DNA of 64,000 nt from Plantactinospora sp. BC1 (lineage in GTDB: Bacteria > Actinomycetota > Actinomycetes > Mycobacteriales > Micromonosporaceae): the NCBI RefSeq assembly GCF_003030345.1, contig NZ_CP028158.1, positions 6,138,001 to 6,202,000 of the forward strand. The letters are read 5' to 3'. Below, piece by piece: positions 22,860 to 31,773 of the stretch. A model generated the notes under the pieces. The model did not search any database, was not told where the DNA came from, and saw only the letters and a program-made list of their open reading frames with translations. Numbering within the stretch: position 1 is the stretch's first letter; every line of letters begins with the position of its first letter. The position numbers and the translations under genes were made by a program.

Positions 22860-25559
22860 ATGCGTTCGGTCGCGACCCAGGGACAGCCGACCTCGGGCCG
22901 GGAACGGCTGCCGTCCGGAGGCTCGGAGTTCCTCGCCCTGCTGGCCCGGCTGGTGCGCCGGCCGCGCCGGGGGGACCGGCGGCTGCCGCTGGTCTGGCTG
23001 GTCCGCTCGGCGGCCTCGCCGGACCTGATCGCCCTGCTGCGCCGGGTACTCGGCCGGGGCCAGCGACGGCGGATCCCGCACGCCGTCCTCGACCTGACCG
23101 AGTCGACCGCCACCGACATCGCGGGCGAGTTGCGGGAGGTGCACCGGCAGCTCTCCCTGGAGGCGTTCGGCGGCGAGCGGCTGCGTTTCCGGCACTACCC
23201 GCTGGCCGACTGGCTGCTGCACCAGCCCGCGCCGGAGTCGGCGGAGGCGGGCGAGGACCGCCGGCCGGCCCTGGCCCGCCAGCTCCGGGACCGGCGGGGC
23301 GCCCGGCCCGGTGGCGAGCCGGCGGGTGCCGGCGACGGCGACCTCTTCTCCACCGCGTACCAGCTCGCCTTCTGGCTGGTCCGCCGGGCGATCCCGAGCG
23401 CCGTGTTCCGGGTCGCCGTCTCGGGTCGGGTGCCGCTGCTGGGGCCGCACTACCGGTGGTTCATGCGGCAGCAGTACCTGGCGCCCCGGCAGTCGGTGAC
23501 CTTCCTCGGCTTCGCCGAACGGCTCACCGCCGGCTGGCGGGACGGGGAACAGCCGGACCAGGTGAACAAGCTGCTCGTGCACGCGTTCCTGGAGGACCTG
23601 CGGCAGGCGTACCGGCGCCGGCTCTGGCGGCCGTCGAGCTGGCGGCGGACGGCGTACCCGGTGCTGCTGCTGAACAACGTGACCACCGGCGATCCGGGGC
23701 ACACCCTGGTCCGGCTGGTCAACGACGTCCGCAACGAGACCGGCCGCAACGACCCGCTGCTGGTGGTCGCGGCCGGCGCCGAACCGCCGCCGGAGCTGCC
23801 CGAGCCGTACGCCCTGGTCGACGCCGAGGAGGCGTACGACGAATGGGTGGACGTCCTGCCGGAGACCCGTCGGCTGCGCCGGCCGGCCGCCTGGCTGATC
23901 GCCCTGCTGCTCGGCGACCCGAACGCGGGCTCGGAGCCGAGGGGCGGGCTGCTGAACTTCACCCCGCCGGGCCCGCCGTGGTGGAGCCGCCGGTTCCTGC
24001 CCACCGCGCTCGCGCTGCTGCTGGTCGCTGGCGCCGCGCTGTGGGCGAGTTCGCGCTGGAACCTGGACTGCCACCCCCGGCCGTTCGACGGCGCGGTCTC
24101 GGTCGAGCTGGTCGGCGGCGAGTGCGTCGGCTACAGCGACACGGCCGGGCACGTCTTCAACCGCGACCCGGGGCAGGACCGGCTCCGGGCCGTGCAGCGC
24201 CGGATCTTCGCCCAGAACGCCGCCGCCGAACAGGTCTGGCAGCACAGCGCGCAGCGCCGTCCGCTGGTCACCCTGGTCTACCTCGGCACGCTGACCGGGA
24301 ACCGGACCCGGGCCGACGAGGAGTCGTACGTCTCCGAGCGGGAGGAACTGGAGGGGATGGCGACCGCCCAGTACGCGCTGCTGCGCGAGTCGGCCGGCGC
24401 CGACGGTGCCGCGCTGCTCCGGGTGGTGGTCGCGAACGCCGGACAGCAGATGCGGCACGCCGGCCGGGCGGTGGCGATGCTCGAAGGACTCATCCGGGAG
24501 GACCCGACCGTGCTCGGCGTGGTCGGGCTGGTGGAGAGCCGGACCAGCACCGCGGCGGCGCTGCGGGAACTCAACCGGATCGGCCTGCCGGCGCTGGCAC
24601 CGACGCTCTCCGCCGACGGCATGCACGAGAACTCCCGGCTCTATCTCCAGATCTCCGCACCGAACCGGGACCAGGCCGCGCTGATGGACGAGTACGCCCG
24701 CCAGGTGCTCCGGGTCGACGGCGCGCACGTCTACTACACCACCGGGGAGAACAGCTCGCTGACCGAGGACCTCTACGTCGGTACCCTCGTCGCCGACCTG
24801 CGGCAGCGGTTCGGCGACCGGCTGACCCGGGTCGAGGAGTGGCGTACCGGCCAGCGGATGACCCAGGAGTGCGGCTATGCCGGCGTGCTGGTCTTCGCCG
24901 GCCGGTGGTCCGAGTTCGACGGCTTCCTCCGGGCGCTCAAGGAGTGCGGCCCGAACCCGCCCCGGCACCTGGTCGGCGACGACTCGGTCAACCGGTACAT
25001 GGCGAATCCGGCGCTACGGGCCAGCGCACCCGGCAACCTCCCGGTCACGTACGTCTCGAAGGCGGCCCTGGCCACCTGCGCCTCGCTGCGTGTCGCCCGG
25101 GACCAGCGCGACGACGTACGCGGCAGCTTCCTCTCCTGGATCCAGGCCGACGACCTGCTCGACCCGCCCCGCTGCCGGGACGACGGCCCGGCCGCCCAGG
25201 TCGGCGAACGGGTCAGTCTCGCCTACGACGCGGCGACCATGGTGGTCCGCGCGGTGGAGAGCCTCGCCGCCCGGCTGCGGCACGGCAGTCCCCGCGAGAC
25301 CTGGGATCCCCGGGCCGTCAACCCGGCCGGCGTGCACACCGAGGTGCTGCGGCAGAACGCCGAGAACGGCTACCCGGGGGTCAGCGGCCTGATCCGGTTC
25401 GCGGCCGACTCGGGCGAGCCGGTGGCGAAGCGGCTCTCCCTGGTCCGGGTCGACCGGGTGACCGACGTCGACACCGAACCGGTCGAGGTCTTCCACTGCG
25501 GTACGGCAGACGACCCCGCCGACCAGCGCTGCCGACCGGCCCGCCCCGGCCCGGCCTGA
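22860..25559 (+). CDS. Membrane receptor-like protein with periplasmic-binding module
   Basis: A 899-residue protein. The N-terminal 370 residues are cytoplasmic, start with LPLVWLVRS and have an alpha/beta look but no Walker A motif. A membrane span follows at about 379-400 (LPTALALLLVAGAALWA). The outside part, about 440-850, resembles a Leu/Ile/Val-type ligand-binding fold (Peripla_BP_6): LVTLVYLGTLTG, VVGLVESRTSTAAALRELNRIGLPALAPTLSADGM and VYYTTGENSSLTEDLY. Such binding folds normally are free lipoproteins, so this is a receptor architecture. The ATG at 22860 follows AGGAGG by five nt. It converges on the membrane BTAD gene. Confidence 0.78.
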   Translation: MRSVATQGQPTSGRERLPSGGSEFLALLARLVRRPRRGDRRLPLVWLVRSAASPDLIALLRRVLGRGQRRRIPHAVLDLTESTATDIAGELREVHRQLSLEAFGGERLRFRHYPLADWLLHQPAPESAEAGEDRRPALARQLRDRRGARPGGEPAGAGDGDLFSTAYQLAFWLVRRAIPSAVFRVAVSGRVPLLGPHYRWFMRQQYLAPRQSVTFLGFAERLTAGWRDGEQPDQVNKLLVHAFLEDLRQAYRRRLWRPSSWRRTAYPVLLLNNVTTGDPGHTLVRLVNDVRNETGRNDPLLVVAAGAEPPPELPEPYALVDAEEAYDEWVDVLPETRRLRRPAAWLIALLLGDPNAGSEPRGGLLNFTPPGPPWWSRRFLPTALALLLVAGAALWASSRWNLDCHPRPFDGAVSVELVGGECVGYSDTAGHVFNRDPGQDRLRAVQRRIFAQNAAAEQVWQHSAQRRPLVTLVYLGTLTGNRTRADEESYVSEREELEGMATAQYALLRESAGADGAALLRVVVANAGQQMRHAGRAVAMLEGLIREDPTVLGVVGLVESRTSTAAALRELNRIGLPALAPTLSADGMHENSRLYLQISAPNRDQAALMDEYARQVLRVDGAHVYYTTGENSSLTEDLYVGTLVADLRQRFGDRLTRVEEWRTGQRMTQECGYAGVLVFAGRWSEFDGFLRALKECGPNPPRHLVGDDSVNRYMANPALRASAPGNLPVTYVSKAALATCASLRVARDQRDDVRGSFLSWIQADDLLDPPRCRDDGPAAQVGERVSLAYDAATMVVRAVESLAARLRHGSPRETWDPRAVNPAGVHTEVLRQNAENGYPGVSGLIRFAADSGEPVAKRLSLVRVDRVTDVDTEPVEVFHCGTADDPADQRCRPARPGPA

Positions 25560-25605
25560 CCGCCCTGACCCGGCTGACCCGACGGACCCGGCTGACGGGG
25601 AGGGG

Positions 25606-27474
25606 TCAGCCGTCCCGCTCGGCGTTGGCGGGCCGGCCGAGCGGGGGCAGGAAGACGAGCACCTCGCGGAGCGAGTCGGCCACCTCCATCGGCAGCAGGC
25701 AACGCGCGACCAACTCCTCCATCGAGGCGTACGGCCCGCGTACCAGGCGGTCCACCAGGATGTGCCGGCTCTGCTCCGGGGACGGCCCGGGCAGCCCGAG
25801 GACGACGTGTTCGGCGACGGCGTTGATGTCGATCAGACCGCCGTCGTCGAAGTTGCGCGGCAGGTCCGGCCGACCGATCCCCAGCTCGGTACGGGCGGTC
25901 GGGTAGTGGTAGAGCAGGTACCGGGCATGCTCCCGGCGTACCCGCTGGTCGGTGGCGCTACGCGGGACCGCCGGGGCGGGCTGGCGCCGCCCGCCGCCGA
26001 GTACGCGCTGCACGCCACGGTTGAGCAGGATCACGTGCAGGATGCCGCCGAGCCAGTTCACCAGGAAGAGGCCGAGGATCGCGAACATCTGGCCGGTACT
26101 CGCCGGAGCCGCCGGGTCCGGATCGCCGCTCTCCATCCCGAGGACGAATCCGACCACCACCGCGAGGTATCCGACGCCGGCCGCCACCAGCCACCTGCTG
26201 CGCCGTCGCCAGGCGTAGACGAAGACGACCAGCCAGGTGAGGAGTCCGAAGGTGAGCAGGATGCCGACCGCGCCGAGTACCGTGCCGACGGTGCTGGTCC
26301 AGTGCCGTCCGCCCGGCTCGCCGGCTCCCGGCGGCGGCGCGATCGGCAGCAGCGGCGGTGGCAGCAGCACCGGCGGGGGCACCGCCACGGGTACCGGAGG
26401 CGGCGCCACGGGCTCGACCGATCCGAGCCGACCGGCCGGCGTGGCGGGTCCGGCCACCGCAGACCGGCCGTCCGGAAAATTCTGCGAAGCCGAAGCCGAA
26501 GCCGGAGCCGGAACCGGAACCGGAACCGGAACCGGATCGGCGGCGGTGACCGGTGACGGATCGGCGGGGACCGGAGCCGGGTCGGCGGCGTGGATGGGTG
26601 GCGGGGCGGCGGCCGGGACGGGTGGCGGGGCGGCGGCGGGGCGCTCGGCCGCCGTCGCGGTGACCTGCGGTGGCGCGGGACGCGCGGCCGGATCGGGGAC
26701 GGCCAGCGTCGGGTCGGAGCGCAGGATCCGGCGGTGCAACTCCTGGAGCTGCTCACCGGGCTCCAGCCCGTGCTCGTCACGGAGCAGGGTACGCACCTCG
26801 CGGAACGTGTTGAGCGCCTCCGCCTGCCGTCCCTCCCGATAGAGCGCCAGCATCAGCAGGCCGCGCAGCCGCTCCCGTACCGGAAACTCGGCGGCCAGCC
26901 GGGCCAGCTCGCCGACCACCTCGTGATGGTGGCCAAGTCGCAACTCGAGTTCGGCCCAGACCTCCAGGGCGCCGGTACGCATCTCCACCAACCGGTGCCG
27001 GGCCGAGTCGAAGTACGGCCCGGTCAGGCCGGGGAACGGCTCGCCGCGCCACAGGTCGAGCGCGGCGCGCAGCCCGGCCGCCGCCTCCGGCCACCGGCCG
27101 GCGTCCCGGGCCGCCGTCGCCTGCCGGGTAGCCCGCTCGAACCGCAGGGCGTCGACGTCGTCCCGGTCGACCCGCAACAGGTAACCGGCGTCGGTCAGGC
27201 TCAACACCTGACCGGGGGTACGCGGCGACCGGCCCGGCTCCAGCACCCGGCGGAGCCCGGCGACGTACTTCTGCACCACGTTGGGACCGTTCGCCGGGGG
27301 CTCCTCGGCCCACACCGCGTCGACGATCCGACCGGTCGGGACCGGGCGCCCCGCGTTCAGCAGCAACACGGTCAGGACGGCTCGTTGCTTGCCCGGCCCG
27401 AGTTCGAGTTCGCGGTCGGCGTGCCAGGCGCGCAACGGTCCGAGGATCTCGAAGCGCACCGCCTCCTCCACCAT
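25606..27474 (-). CDS. Membrane-anchored BTAD (SARP-type) protein with C-terminal HhH-like domain
   Basis: A 622-residue protein. N-terminus: winged-helix DNA-binding domain (FEILGPLRAWHADRELELG, start at ATG 27474) and BTAD helical domain to about 250, as in AfsR/SARP activators. Then a Pro-rich linker with a VPVPVP run, three or four membrane spans (TVGTVLGAVGILLTFGLLTW onward), and a C-terminal soluble segment with DINAVAEHVVLGLPGPSPEQ and GPYASMEELVARCL, which recalls ComEA-type helix-hairpin-helix repeats. A DNA-binding domain tethered to the membrane is unusual. The ligand, if any, is unknown. It is divergent from the lipoprotein gene. Confidence 0.82.
   Translation of the reverse strand: MVEEAVRFEILGPLRAWHADRELELGPGKQRAVLTVLLLNAGRPVPTGRIVDAVWAEEPPANGPNVVQKYVAGLRRVLEPGRSPRTPGQVLSLTDAGYLLRVDRDDVDALRFERATRQATAARDAGRWPEAAAGLRAALDLWRGEPFPGLTGPYFDSARHRLVEMRTGALEVWAELELRLGHHHEVVGELARLAAEFPVRERLRGLLMLALYREGRQAEALNTFREVRTLLRDEHGLEPGEQLQELHRRILRSDPTLAVPDPAARPAPPQVTATAAERPAAAPPPVPAAAPPPIHAADPAPVPADPSPVTAADPVPVPVPVPAPASASASQNFPDGRSAVAGPATPAGRLGSVEPVAPPPVPVAVPPPVLLPPPLLPIAPPPGAGEPGGRHWTSTVGTVLGAVGILLTFGLLTWLVVFVYAWRRRSRWLVAAGVGYLAVVVGFVLGMESGDPDPAAPASTGQMFAILGLFLVNWLGGILHVILLNRGVQRVLGGGRRQPAPAVPRSATDQRVRREHARYLLYHYPTARTELGIGRPDLPRNFDDGGLIDINAVAEHVVLGLPGPSPEQSRHILVDRLVRGPYASMEELVARCLLPMEVADSLREVLVFLPPLGRPANAERDG
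26486..26533. repeat. Hexanucleotide repeat in the BTAD linker
   Basis: Eight 6-bp units, three GAAGCC, one GGAGCC and four GGAACC, in frame. On the minus strand they encode alternating Val-Pro and Ala-Ser dipeptides. Such runs are prone to slippage, but a change by whole units keeps the frame and only alters linker length. Confidence 0.9.
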
Positions 27475-27637
27475 GCGCCCATCACCCCCCGGCTGCTCGC
27501 GGACCAGCGCACGGCAGTCCGACGGCAGCATAACGGCAGTGGCCGGGTGCAGGTACGCAGTGACTGGTCAGTACGGCGGCAGTCCCGGGGGGCAGCATTT
27601 CCGGCGTCGAACCACGGCCCCCGGTGAAGGGAAAGCA

Positions 27638-28438
27638 ATGAACAGAGATATCCGCGCGGCACGCTGGGTCCGGCGTACCGCCGGCCCGACGGCCGCACTG
27701 CTCGGCGTGGCGGTCCTGCTGGGCGGCTGCGGGAAGCTACAGGAGGAAGTCGCGACCGTCACGGCCAAGCAGACGCTGCTGGAGACGGTGCCGGACGGCA
27801 GCGAGGGACCGTTCCGGTTCAGCGGCAAGGACGGTACGGACGACGTCTCCGGCTCGGTGGACCCCGCGGCGAAGGGGCTGGAACTCTCCACCGCGATCAA
27901 GGATCCGGAGCACGGCTTCACCACCACCATCGCGTTCCGAGTCGTCGGTGAGGACATCTGGACGAAGATCTCCTTCACCGGCACCGAGGGACTGACCGGG
28001 CTGCCGAAGCTCCCGAACAAGTGGCTGAAGCTGGACCCGGCGAAGCTCACCGACTCGGAGAACGTGCCGAAGTACGAGGGGACCGACCCGGGCAACGCCG
28101 GCCCGCTGCTCCAGGCGGCCACCTCCGTCACCGAGGCCGGCAGCGGCAAGTACTCGGGCAGCATCGACCTCACCTCCGGCGAGGCGGCGAAGGTGCTGTC
28201 CGCGGAGCAGATGACCGCCCTCGGCGAGGCGGCGAAGCAGGTGCCGTTCACCGCGTCGGTCGACGGTGAGCAGCGGCTGACCTCGCTCACCCTCGACGTG
28301 CCGGCGGCCGGCAGCGCCAAGCCCTTCCAGTACGTCGTGAACTACCGGGACTTCGGCAGCACGCCGAAGGTCGCCGCACCGGCGGGCGGGCAGGCGCAGA
28401 ACGCGCCGGAGCTGGCGTACGAGCTGCTCAACGGCTGA
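27638..28438 (+). CDS. LppX/LprAFG-like lipoprotein
   Basis: A 266-residue lipoprotein: basic N-terminus, hydrophobic segment and lipobox LLGGC with lipidated Cys31. The mature part resembles the LppX_LprAFG family (beta-sheet shell carrying lipids), with repeated DVSGSVD, KYSGSIDLTSGEAAKVL and LTLDVPAAG features. Members carry lipid or lipoglycan across the periplasm in mycobacteria. The ATG at 27638 follows GAAGGGAAAG. It shares a 163-bp divergent promoter region with the BTAD gene, which may regulate it. Confidence 0.85.
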   Translation: MNRDIRAARWVRRTAGPTAALLGVAVLLGGCGKLQEEVATVTAKQTLLETVPDGSEGPFRFSGKDGTDDVSGSVDPAAKGLELSTAIKDPEHGFTTTIAFRVVGEDIWTKISFTGTEGLTGLPKLPNKWLKLDPAKLTDSENVPKYEGTDPGNAGPLLQAATSVTEAGSGKYSGSIDLTSGEAAKVLSAEQMTALGEAAKQVPFTASVDGEQRLTSLTLDVPAAGSAKPFQYVVNYRDFGSTPKVAAPAGGQAQNAPELAYELLNG

Positions 28439-28454
28439 GCGTAGCGGGGCCTGC

Positions 28455-28491
28455 GGGCCGGGTGGTGGCCACGGGGGACACCACCTGGCCC
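28455..28491. terminator. Bidirectional terminator after the lipoprotein gene
   Basis: GGGCC-G-GGTGGTG (28455-28467) pairs with its complement at 28479-28491, a 13-bp stem with one G-U pair and an 11-nt loop. It lies 16 bp after the lipoprotein stop and faces the convergent SDR gene. Confidence 0.75.
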
Positions 28492-28564
28492 GTACGCGTC
28501 TTCCCGGCCGGGACGCCTCGTCGGGGCCCGCTCGCGGAGGTCGGCTCTCTCTTCCCTCGCCGGG

Positions 28565-29311
28565 TCAGCGGCCGAGGACCGATCCGCCGTTCACCCCGAG
28601 CACCTGCCCCGTCACATAGCCGGCGGCCGGGCTGGCCAGATATCTGACCGCCGCGGCGATGTCGGCCGGCTCGCCGGCCCGCCCCACCAGGGTCGCGTCG
28701 ACCCGCCGCTGGTGCCCCTCCGGAGTCATCCGGTCACCGAAGAACTCGGTGCCGGCGACGTAGCCCGGGCTCACCACGTTGACCGTGATCTGCTCCGGCC
28801 CGAGTTCCTGAGCGAGGTCGTACGCCCAGCCGTGCAGCGCCGCCTTCGCCGCCGAGTACGGCCCACCGCCGCCCCGTTGCGCGGCGATCGAGCTGAGCAG
28901 CACCACCCGGCCACCGGGCCGGCGCAGTGCCGGGCGGAGCGCCTCGGTCAGCAGTACGGCGGTGAGCACGTTGCTGTCGAGGTTGGCCCGCCACTGCGCG
29001 GCCACACCATCCAGTGTGGACGGGTCGCCGCTCAGGTAACCACCGGCGTTGTTCACCACCACGTCGACGGCGCGTCCGCCGACCGCCTCGGTGACCCGGC
29101 CGAGCTGCGCCGGGTCGGTCAGGTCCGCCGGCACCGCCTCGACCGAGCCCGGTCGGCCGAGCCGCTCCCCGATCCGTTCGGCGGTCCTCGCCAACGGTTC
29201 GGCTCGGCGGCCGACCACGATGACGTCGTACCCGTCCTCGGCCAGGCCCTCGGCGACCGCCGCACCGATTCCGGTCGCGCCGCCGCTGACCACCGCCAGT
29301 TTTTCCGGCAT
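28565..29311 (-). CDS. SDR-family oxidoreductase
   Basis: A 248-residue short-chain dehydrogenase/reductase with cofactor motif GGATGIGAAVA at 10-20, NNAGG, catalytic Ser (LSSIAAQ), Tyr and Lys (PYSAAKAA) and VSPGYVAGTEFF. VVGRR after the first strand suggests NADP(H) preference. It is classical-type, similar to FabG-like enzymes. The substrate is unknown; no pathway genes are adjacent. Confidence 0.92.
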   Translation of the reverse strand: MPEKLAVVSGGATGIGAAVAEGLAEDGYDVIVVGRRAEPLARTAERIGERLGRPGSVEAVPADLTDPAQLGRVTEAVGGRAVDVVVNNAGGYLSGDPSTLDGVAAQWRANLDSNVLTAVLLTEALRPALRRPGGRVVLLSSIAAQRGGGGPYSAAKAALHGWAYDLAQELGPEQITVNVVSPGYVAGTEFFGDRMTPEGHQRRVDATLVGRAGEPADIAAAVRYLASPAAGYVTGQVLGVNGGSVLGR

Positions 29312-29454
29312 CCGTTCTCCCCGCTTCCCGTCGTGCCCACGCGCGCCGGCCGGGTCGGAGCTTTCGCGGCCGCCCGGCGTGGAACGCCACGCCCCGGAGT
29401 CGTCGACCCGGACCGACGAGCCACGCTACCCCGCTACGGCATCACGGAATTGAG

Positions 29455-29485
29455 CCTGTGGATGAAGCTGGGGGTTGTCCACAGG
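29455..29485. promoter_or_regulatory. Inverted repeat containing a DnaA-box match
   Basis: CCTGTGGA (29455-29462) and TCCACAGG (29478-29485) form an 8-bp inverted repeat with a 15-bp spacer. The right arm includes TTGTCCACA (29475-29483), an exact match to the actinobacterial DnaA-box consensus. A lone box pair away from oriC may titrate DnaA or regulate the neighbouring gene. The 29312-29665 gap otherwise holds no gene. Confidence 0.5.
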
Positions 29486-29540
29486 CGGGGTGGATGGGGT
29501 GGCGGGAGGTGGGGGTCGAGGGTTGGCTCGGTGGCATGTC

Positions 29541-29597
29541 CGAGGAGTCGGTGCGGCCGTTCGAGGAGTTGGTACGGCCGTTCGAGGAGTTGGTGCG
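29541..29597. repeat. 21-bp tandem repeat, 2.7 copies
   Basis: Units start at 29541, 29562 and 29583 with CGAGGAGT(C/T)GGT(G/A)CGGCCGTT; the third copy is cut after 15 bp. A short frame across it would read the seven-residue repeat VRPFEEL, but codon pattern and lack of a proper start make it unlikely to be a gene. Confidence 0.75.
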
Positions 29598-29611
29598 AGG
29601 GCGGTGCGGGG

Positions 29612-29651
29612 CCGTAGCGTCCGGCCGGTCAGCACGAGCCGGACGCTACGG
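29612..29651 (-). terminator. Terminator of the Liv operon
   Basis: A perfect 14-bp stem (CCGTAGCGTCCGGC at 29612-29625, complement at 29638-29651) with a 12-nt loop. It begins 15 bp after the livM stop on the minus strand. The strongest hairpin in the window. Confidence 0.88.
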
Positions 29652-29665
29652 GATCAACGGAAGGG

Positions 29666-30886
29666 TCAGCGGGGTGGGCGGGAGCGGGTGGGTAGGGCAG
29701 CGCGGAGCGGGCCCAGGCGGGTGGAGAGGCTGGCCAGGCCGCCGGGGAAGAAGTAGACCGCCAGGATGAAGACCGTGCCGAGCACGAAGAGCGGCTGCGA
29801 CAGCGGCCCGCTCAGCACCCCGGGCAGCGAGTCCACCGCCGAGGAGGTGCCGAAGGCGGTCAGCCGGTGGTCCAGATACATGTAGAGCATGCCGCCGAGC
29901 ACCGGGCCCCACCGGGTACCCGGCCCGCCGAGCACCACCATGACCAGCAGCGAAAGGGTCAGCTCGGAGGAGGTCACGTGCGGCGAGGCGCCGCCGACCA
30001 GCAGGCAGTAGATCGCCCCGCCGGCGGTGGCCAGCCCGCCGGCCAGGGTGAAGGCGAGCAGCTTGAACCGGTACGGGTCGAGCCCGAGCACCCCGACCCG
30101 GCGCTCGTCGTCGCGCAGCCCGGCGAGTACCCGGCCGGTGGGCGAACCGGCCACCCGGTGCACCACGAAGACGACCAGGGCCAGGTAGGCGAGTGCCAGC
30201 CAGTACAGGTTGACGGTGTTGCCGACCCCGACCAGCATCGCCGGCAGCCCCGACACGTCCAGCGACAGCCCCTCCTCGCCGCCGGTGAGCCCGCCGAAGT
30301 CCCGGGCCACCAGGATCGCGCCGACCTGGGCGAACGCCAGCGTCACCATGGCGAACGCGATCCCGGCGGTACGCAGCGCGATCGCGCCGAGCAGCCCGGC
30401 CAGTACGGTGCCGCCGACCAGGGTCAGCAGCGCCGCCTGCCACAGTGGCAGCCCGGCCCGGGTGACCAGGATGTCGGTGCCGTAGACGCCGGCCGCGAAA
30501 TAGAGGGCGTGCCCGAAGGAGAGCATGCCGGTCCGGCCGAAGAGCAGGTCGTAGCCGGCGGCCAGGCCACCGAAGACCAGACAGATGGCGAGCAGTTGCA
30601 GCGTTCCCGGCCCGTTGAGCGGCCCGTCGAAGACCCCCGGTACGGAGATCGTCGAGTACGGCAGTACCGCGAAGACCAGCAGTACCAGCAGCGGTGACCA
30701 GGCCCGCAGGGCCGACCGCCGGTCCCGGCGGGGTGCCGGCGCGGCACCGGCGGTCGGCGGTGCGGCCGGCGGGTTGTCCGCCGCCGCCGTCTTCAACCCG
30801 GTCATGCCCGTCTCCTCGCCCGGCGCGGTCGTGCCCGTCTCCTCGCTCGGCGCGGTCGTGCCCGTTCGCTCGCTCGGCGCGGTCAC
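29666..30886 (-). CDS. livM: Branched-chain-type ABC transporter permease LivM
   Basis: A 406-residue inner-membrane permease with about ten membrane spans, of the LivM type: the GLAAGYDLLFGRTGMLSFGHA segment and the cytoplasmic loop RVGVLGLDPYRFKLLAF that contacts the ATPases. Its first 45 residues are an added disordered Thr/Glu/Pro-rich cytoplasmic tail with three copies of a nine-residue unit (TAPSE-TGT). The GTG start overlaps the LivH stop by 4 bp. Last gene of the operon livJ-G-F-H-M. Similar systems move Leu/Ile/Val, urea, amides or aromatic acids; substrate not set by sequence. Confidence 0.92.
   Translation of the reverse strand: MTAPSERTGTTAPSEETGTTAPGEETGMTGLKTAAADNPPAAPPTAGAAPAPRRDRRSALRAWSPLLVLLVFAVLPYSTISVPGVFDGPLNGPGTLQLLAICLVFGGLAAGYDLLFGRTGMLSFGHALYFAAGVYGTDILVTRAGLPLWQAALLTLVGGTVLAGLLGAIALRTAGIAFAMVTLAFAQVGAILVARDFGGLTGGEEGLSLDVSGLPAMLVGVGNTVNLYWLALAYLALVVFVVHRVAGSPTGRVLAGLRDDERRVGVLGLDPYRFKLLAFTLAGGLATAGGAIYCLLVGGASPHVTSSELTLSLLVMVVLGGPGTRWGPVLGGMLYMYLDHRLTAFGTSSAVDSLPGVLSGPLSQPLFVLGTVFILAVYFFPGGLASLSTRLGPLRAALPTRSRPPR
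30805..30885. repeat. 27-bp repeat at the livM N-terminus
   Basis: Three exact-length 27-bp units (30805, 30832, 30859) differing at a few bases. They encode the three nine-residue repeats in the LivM N-terminal tail. Copy number may vary. Confidence 0.9.
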
Positions 30887-31773
30887 GTCGTCGCCGCCCT
30901 TCCGGCGATGCCCTGCGGGCGGAGCAGCAGCACGACCGCCAGCAGCGCGACCACGCAGATGTCTCCGGCCCCGGAGGTGCCGTAGTAGTTGACGAACTGT
31001 TGGAGCAGCCCCACCGCGACGGCGGCGTACGCGGACCCGACGACCGAACCCATCCCGCCGATCACCACCACGATGAAGGCGAAGATCAACAGGGAGCCGC
31101 CCTGGCTCGGCGAGACCGATCCGAAGTAGACCCCGCCGAGCGCCCCGGCCAGCGCGGCGGCGGCCCCGCCGATCGCGAAGACCAGGGTGAACGCCTTCCG
31201 CACGTCGATGCCGAGCGCGGTGACCATCTCCCGGTTCTCCACCCCGGCCCGGATCACCAGGCCGTAGCGGGTGTAGCGGAGGAAGCCGAGCAGCGCGGCC
31301 AGCACCAGCGCGGCGGCGAGGATCAGCAGCAGACCGGAGTTCGGCACCTTGGCGCCGAGGATCGAGGTGACCCGCTGGGTCCAGTCCGGGCGCGGGAAGG
31401 GGCGCGGGTCGGCACCCCAGGTCGCCTGGAGCAGTGCCACCCCGGCCAGCGAGAGCCCGACCGTGACCAGCACCTGTTCGATGGTGCGGGAGTAGAGCGG
31501 GCGGATCATCACCAGTTCGACCGCCATCCCGACCACCGCACCGGCGACGACGCCGAACGCGACCGCGAGGACGAAGCCGAAGCCGGACGGGCCGGCACCG
31601 GGCAGGTTCCCCGCCGCCCACCAGGTGGCGTACGCCCCGACGGAGAGGAAGAGCCCGTGCGCGAAGTTGAGCACGTCGGCGAGGCCGAACACCAGGGAGA
31701 GGCCGGAGGCGACCAGGAAGTAGAGCGCGGCCAGGCCCAGCCCGGTCAGCGTCAGCAGCACGATCGTGCTCAT
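30883..31773 (-). CDS. livH: Branched-chain-type ABC transporter permease LivH
   Basis: A 296-residue permease with about eight membrane spans, LivH type: GLSLVFGLADVLNFAHGLFL near the N-terminus and ENREMVTALGIDVRKAFTLVFAIGG for the ATPase coupling loop. The ATG at 31773 overlaps the LivF stop by 4 bp. It pairs with LivM to form the membrane channel of the importer. Confidence 0.93.
   Translation of the reverse strand: MSTIVLLTLTGLGLAALYFLVASGLSLVFGLADVLNFAHGLFLSVGAYATWWAAGNLPGAGPSGFGFVLAVAFGVVAGAVVGMAVELVMIRPLYSRTIEQVLVTVGLSLAGVALLQATWGADPRPFPRPDWTQRVTSILGAKVPNSGLLLILAAALVLAALLGFLRYTRYGLVIRAGVENREMVTALGIDVRKAFTLVFAIGGAAAALAGALGGVYFGSVSPSQGGSLLIFAFIVVVIGGMGSVVGSAYAAVAVGLLQQFVNYYGTSGAGDICVVALLAVVLLLRPQGIAGRAATT

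Noticed and set aside
29458-29769. 103-codon frame containing the VRPFEEL repeats
   Set aside because: Runs through the strong Liv terminator and the DnaA-box repeat, has no ribosome site, and the tail is antisense to livM.
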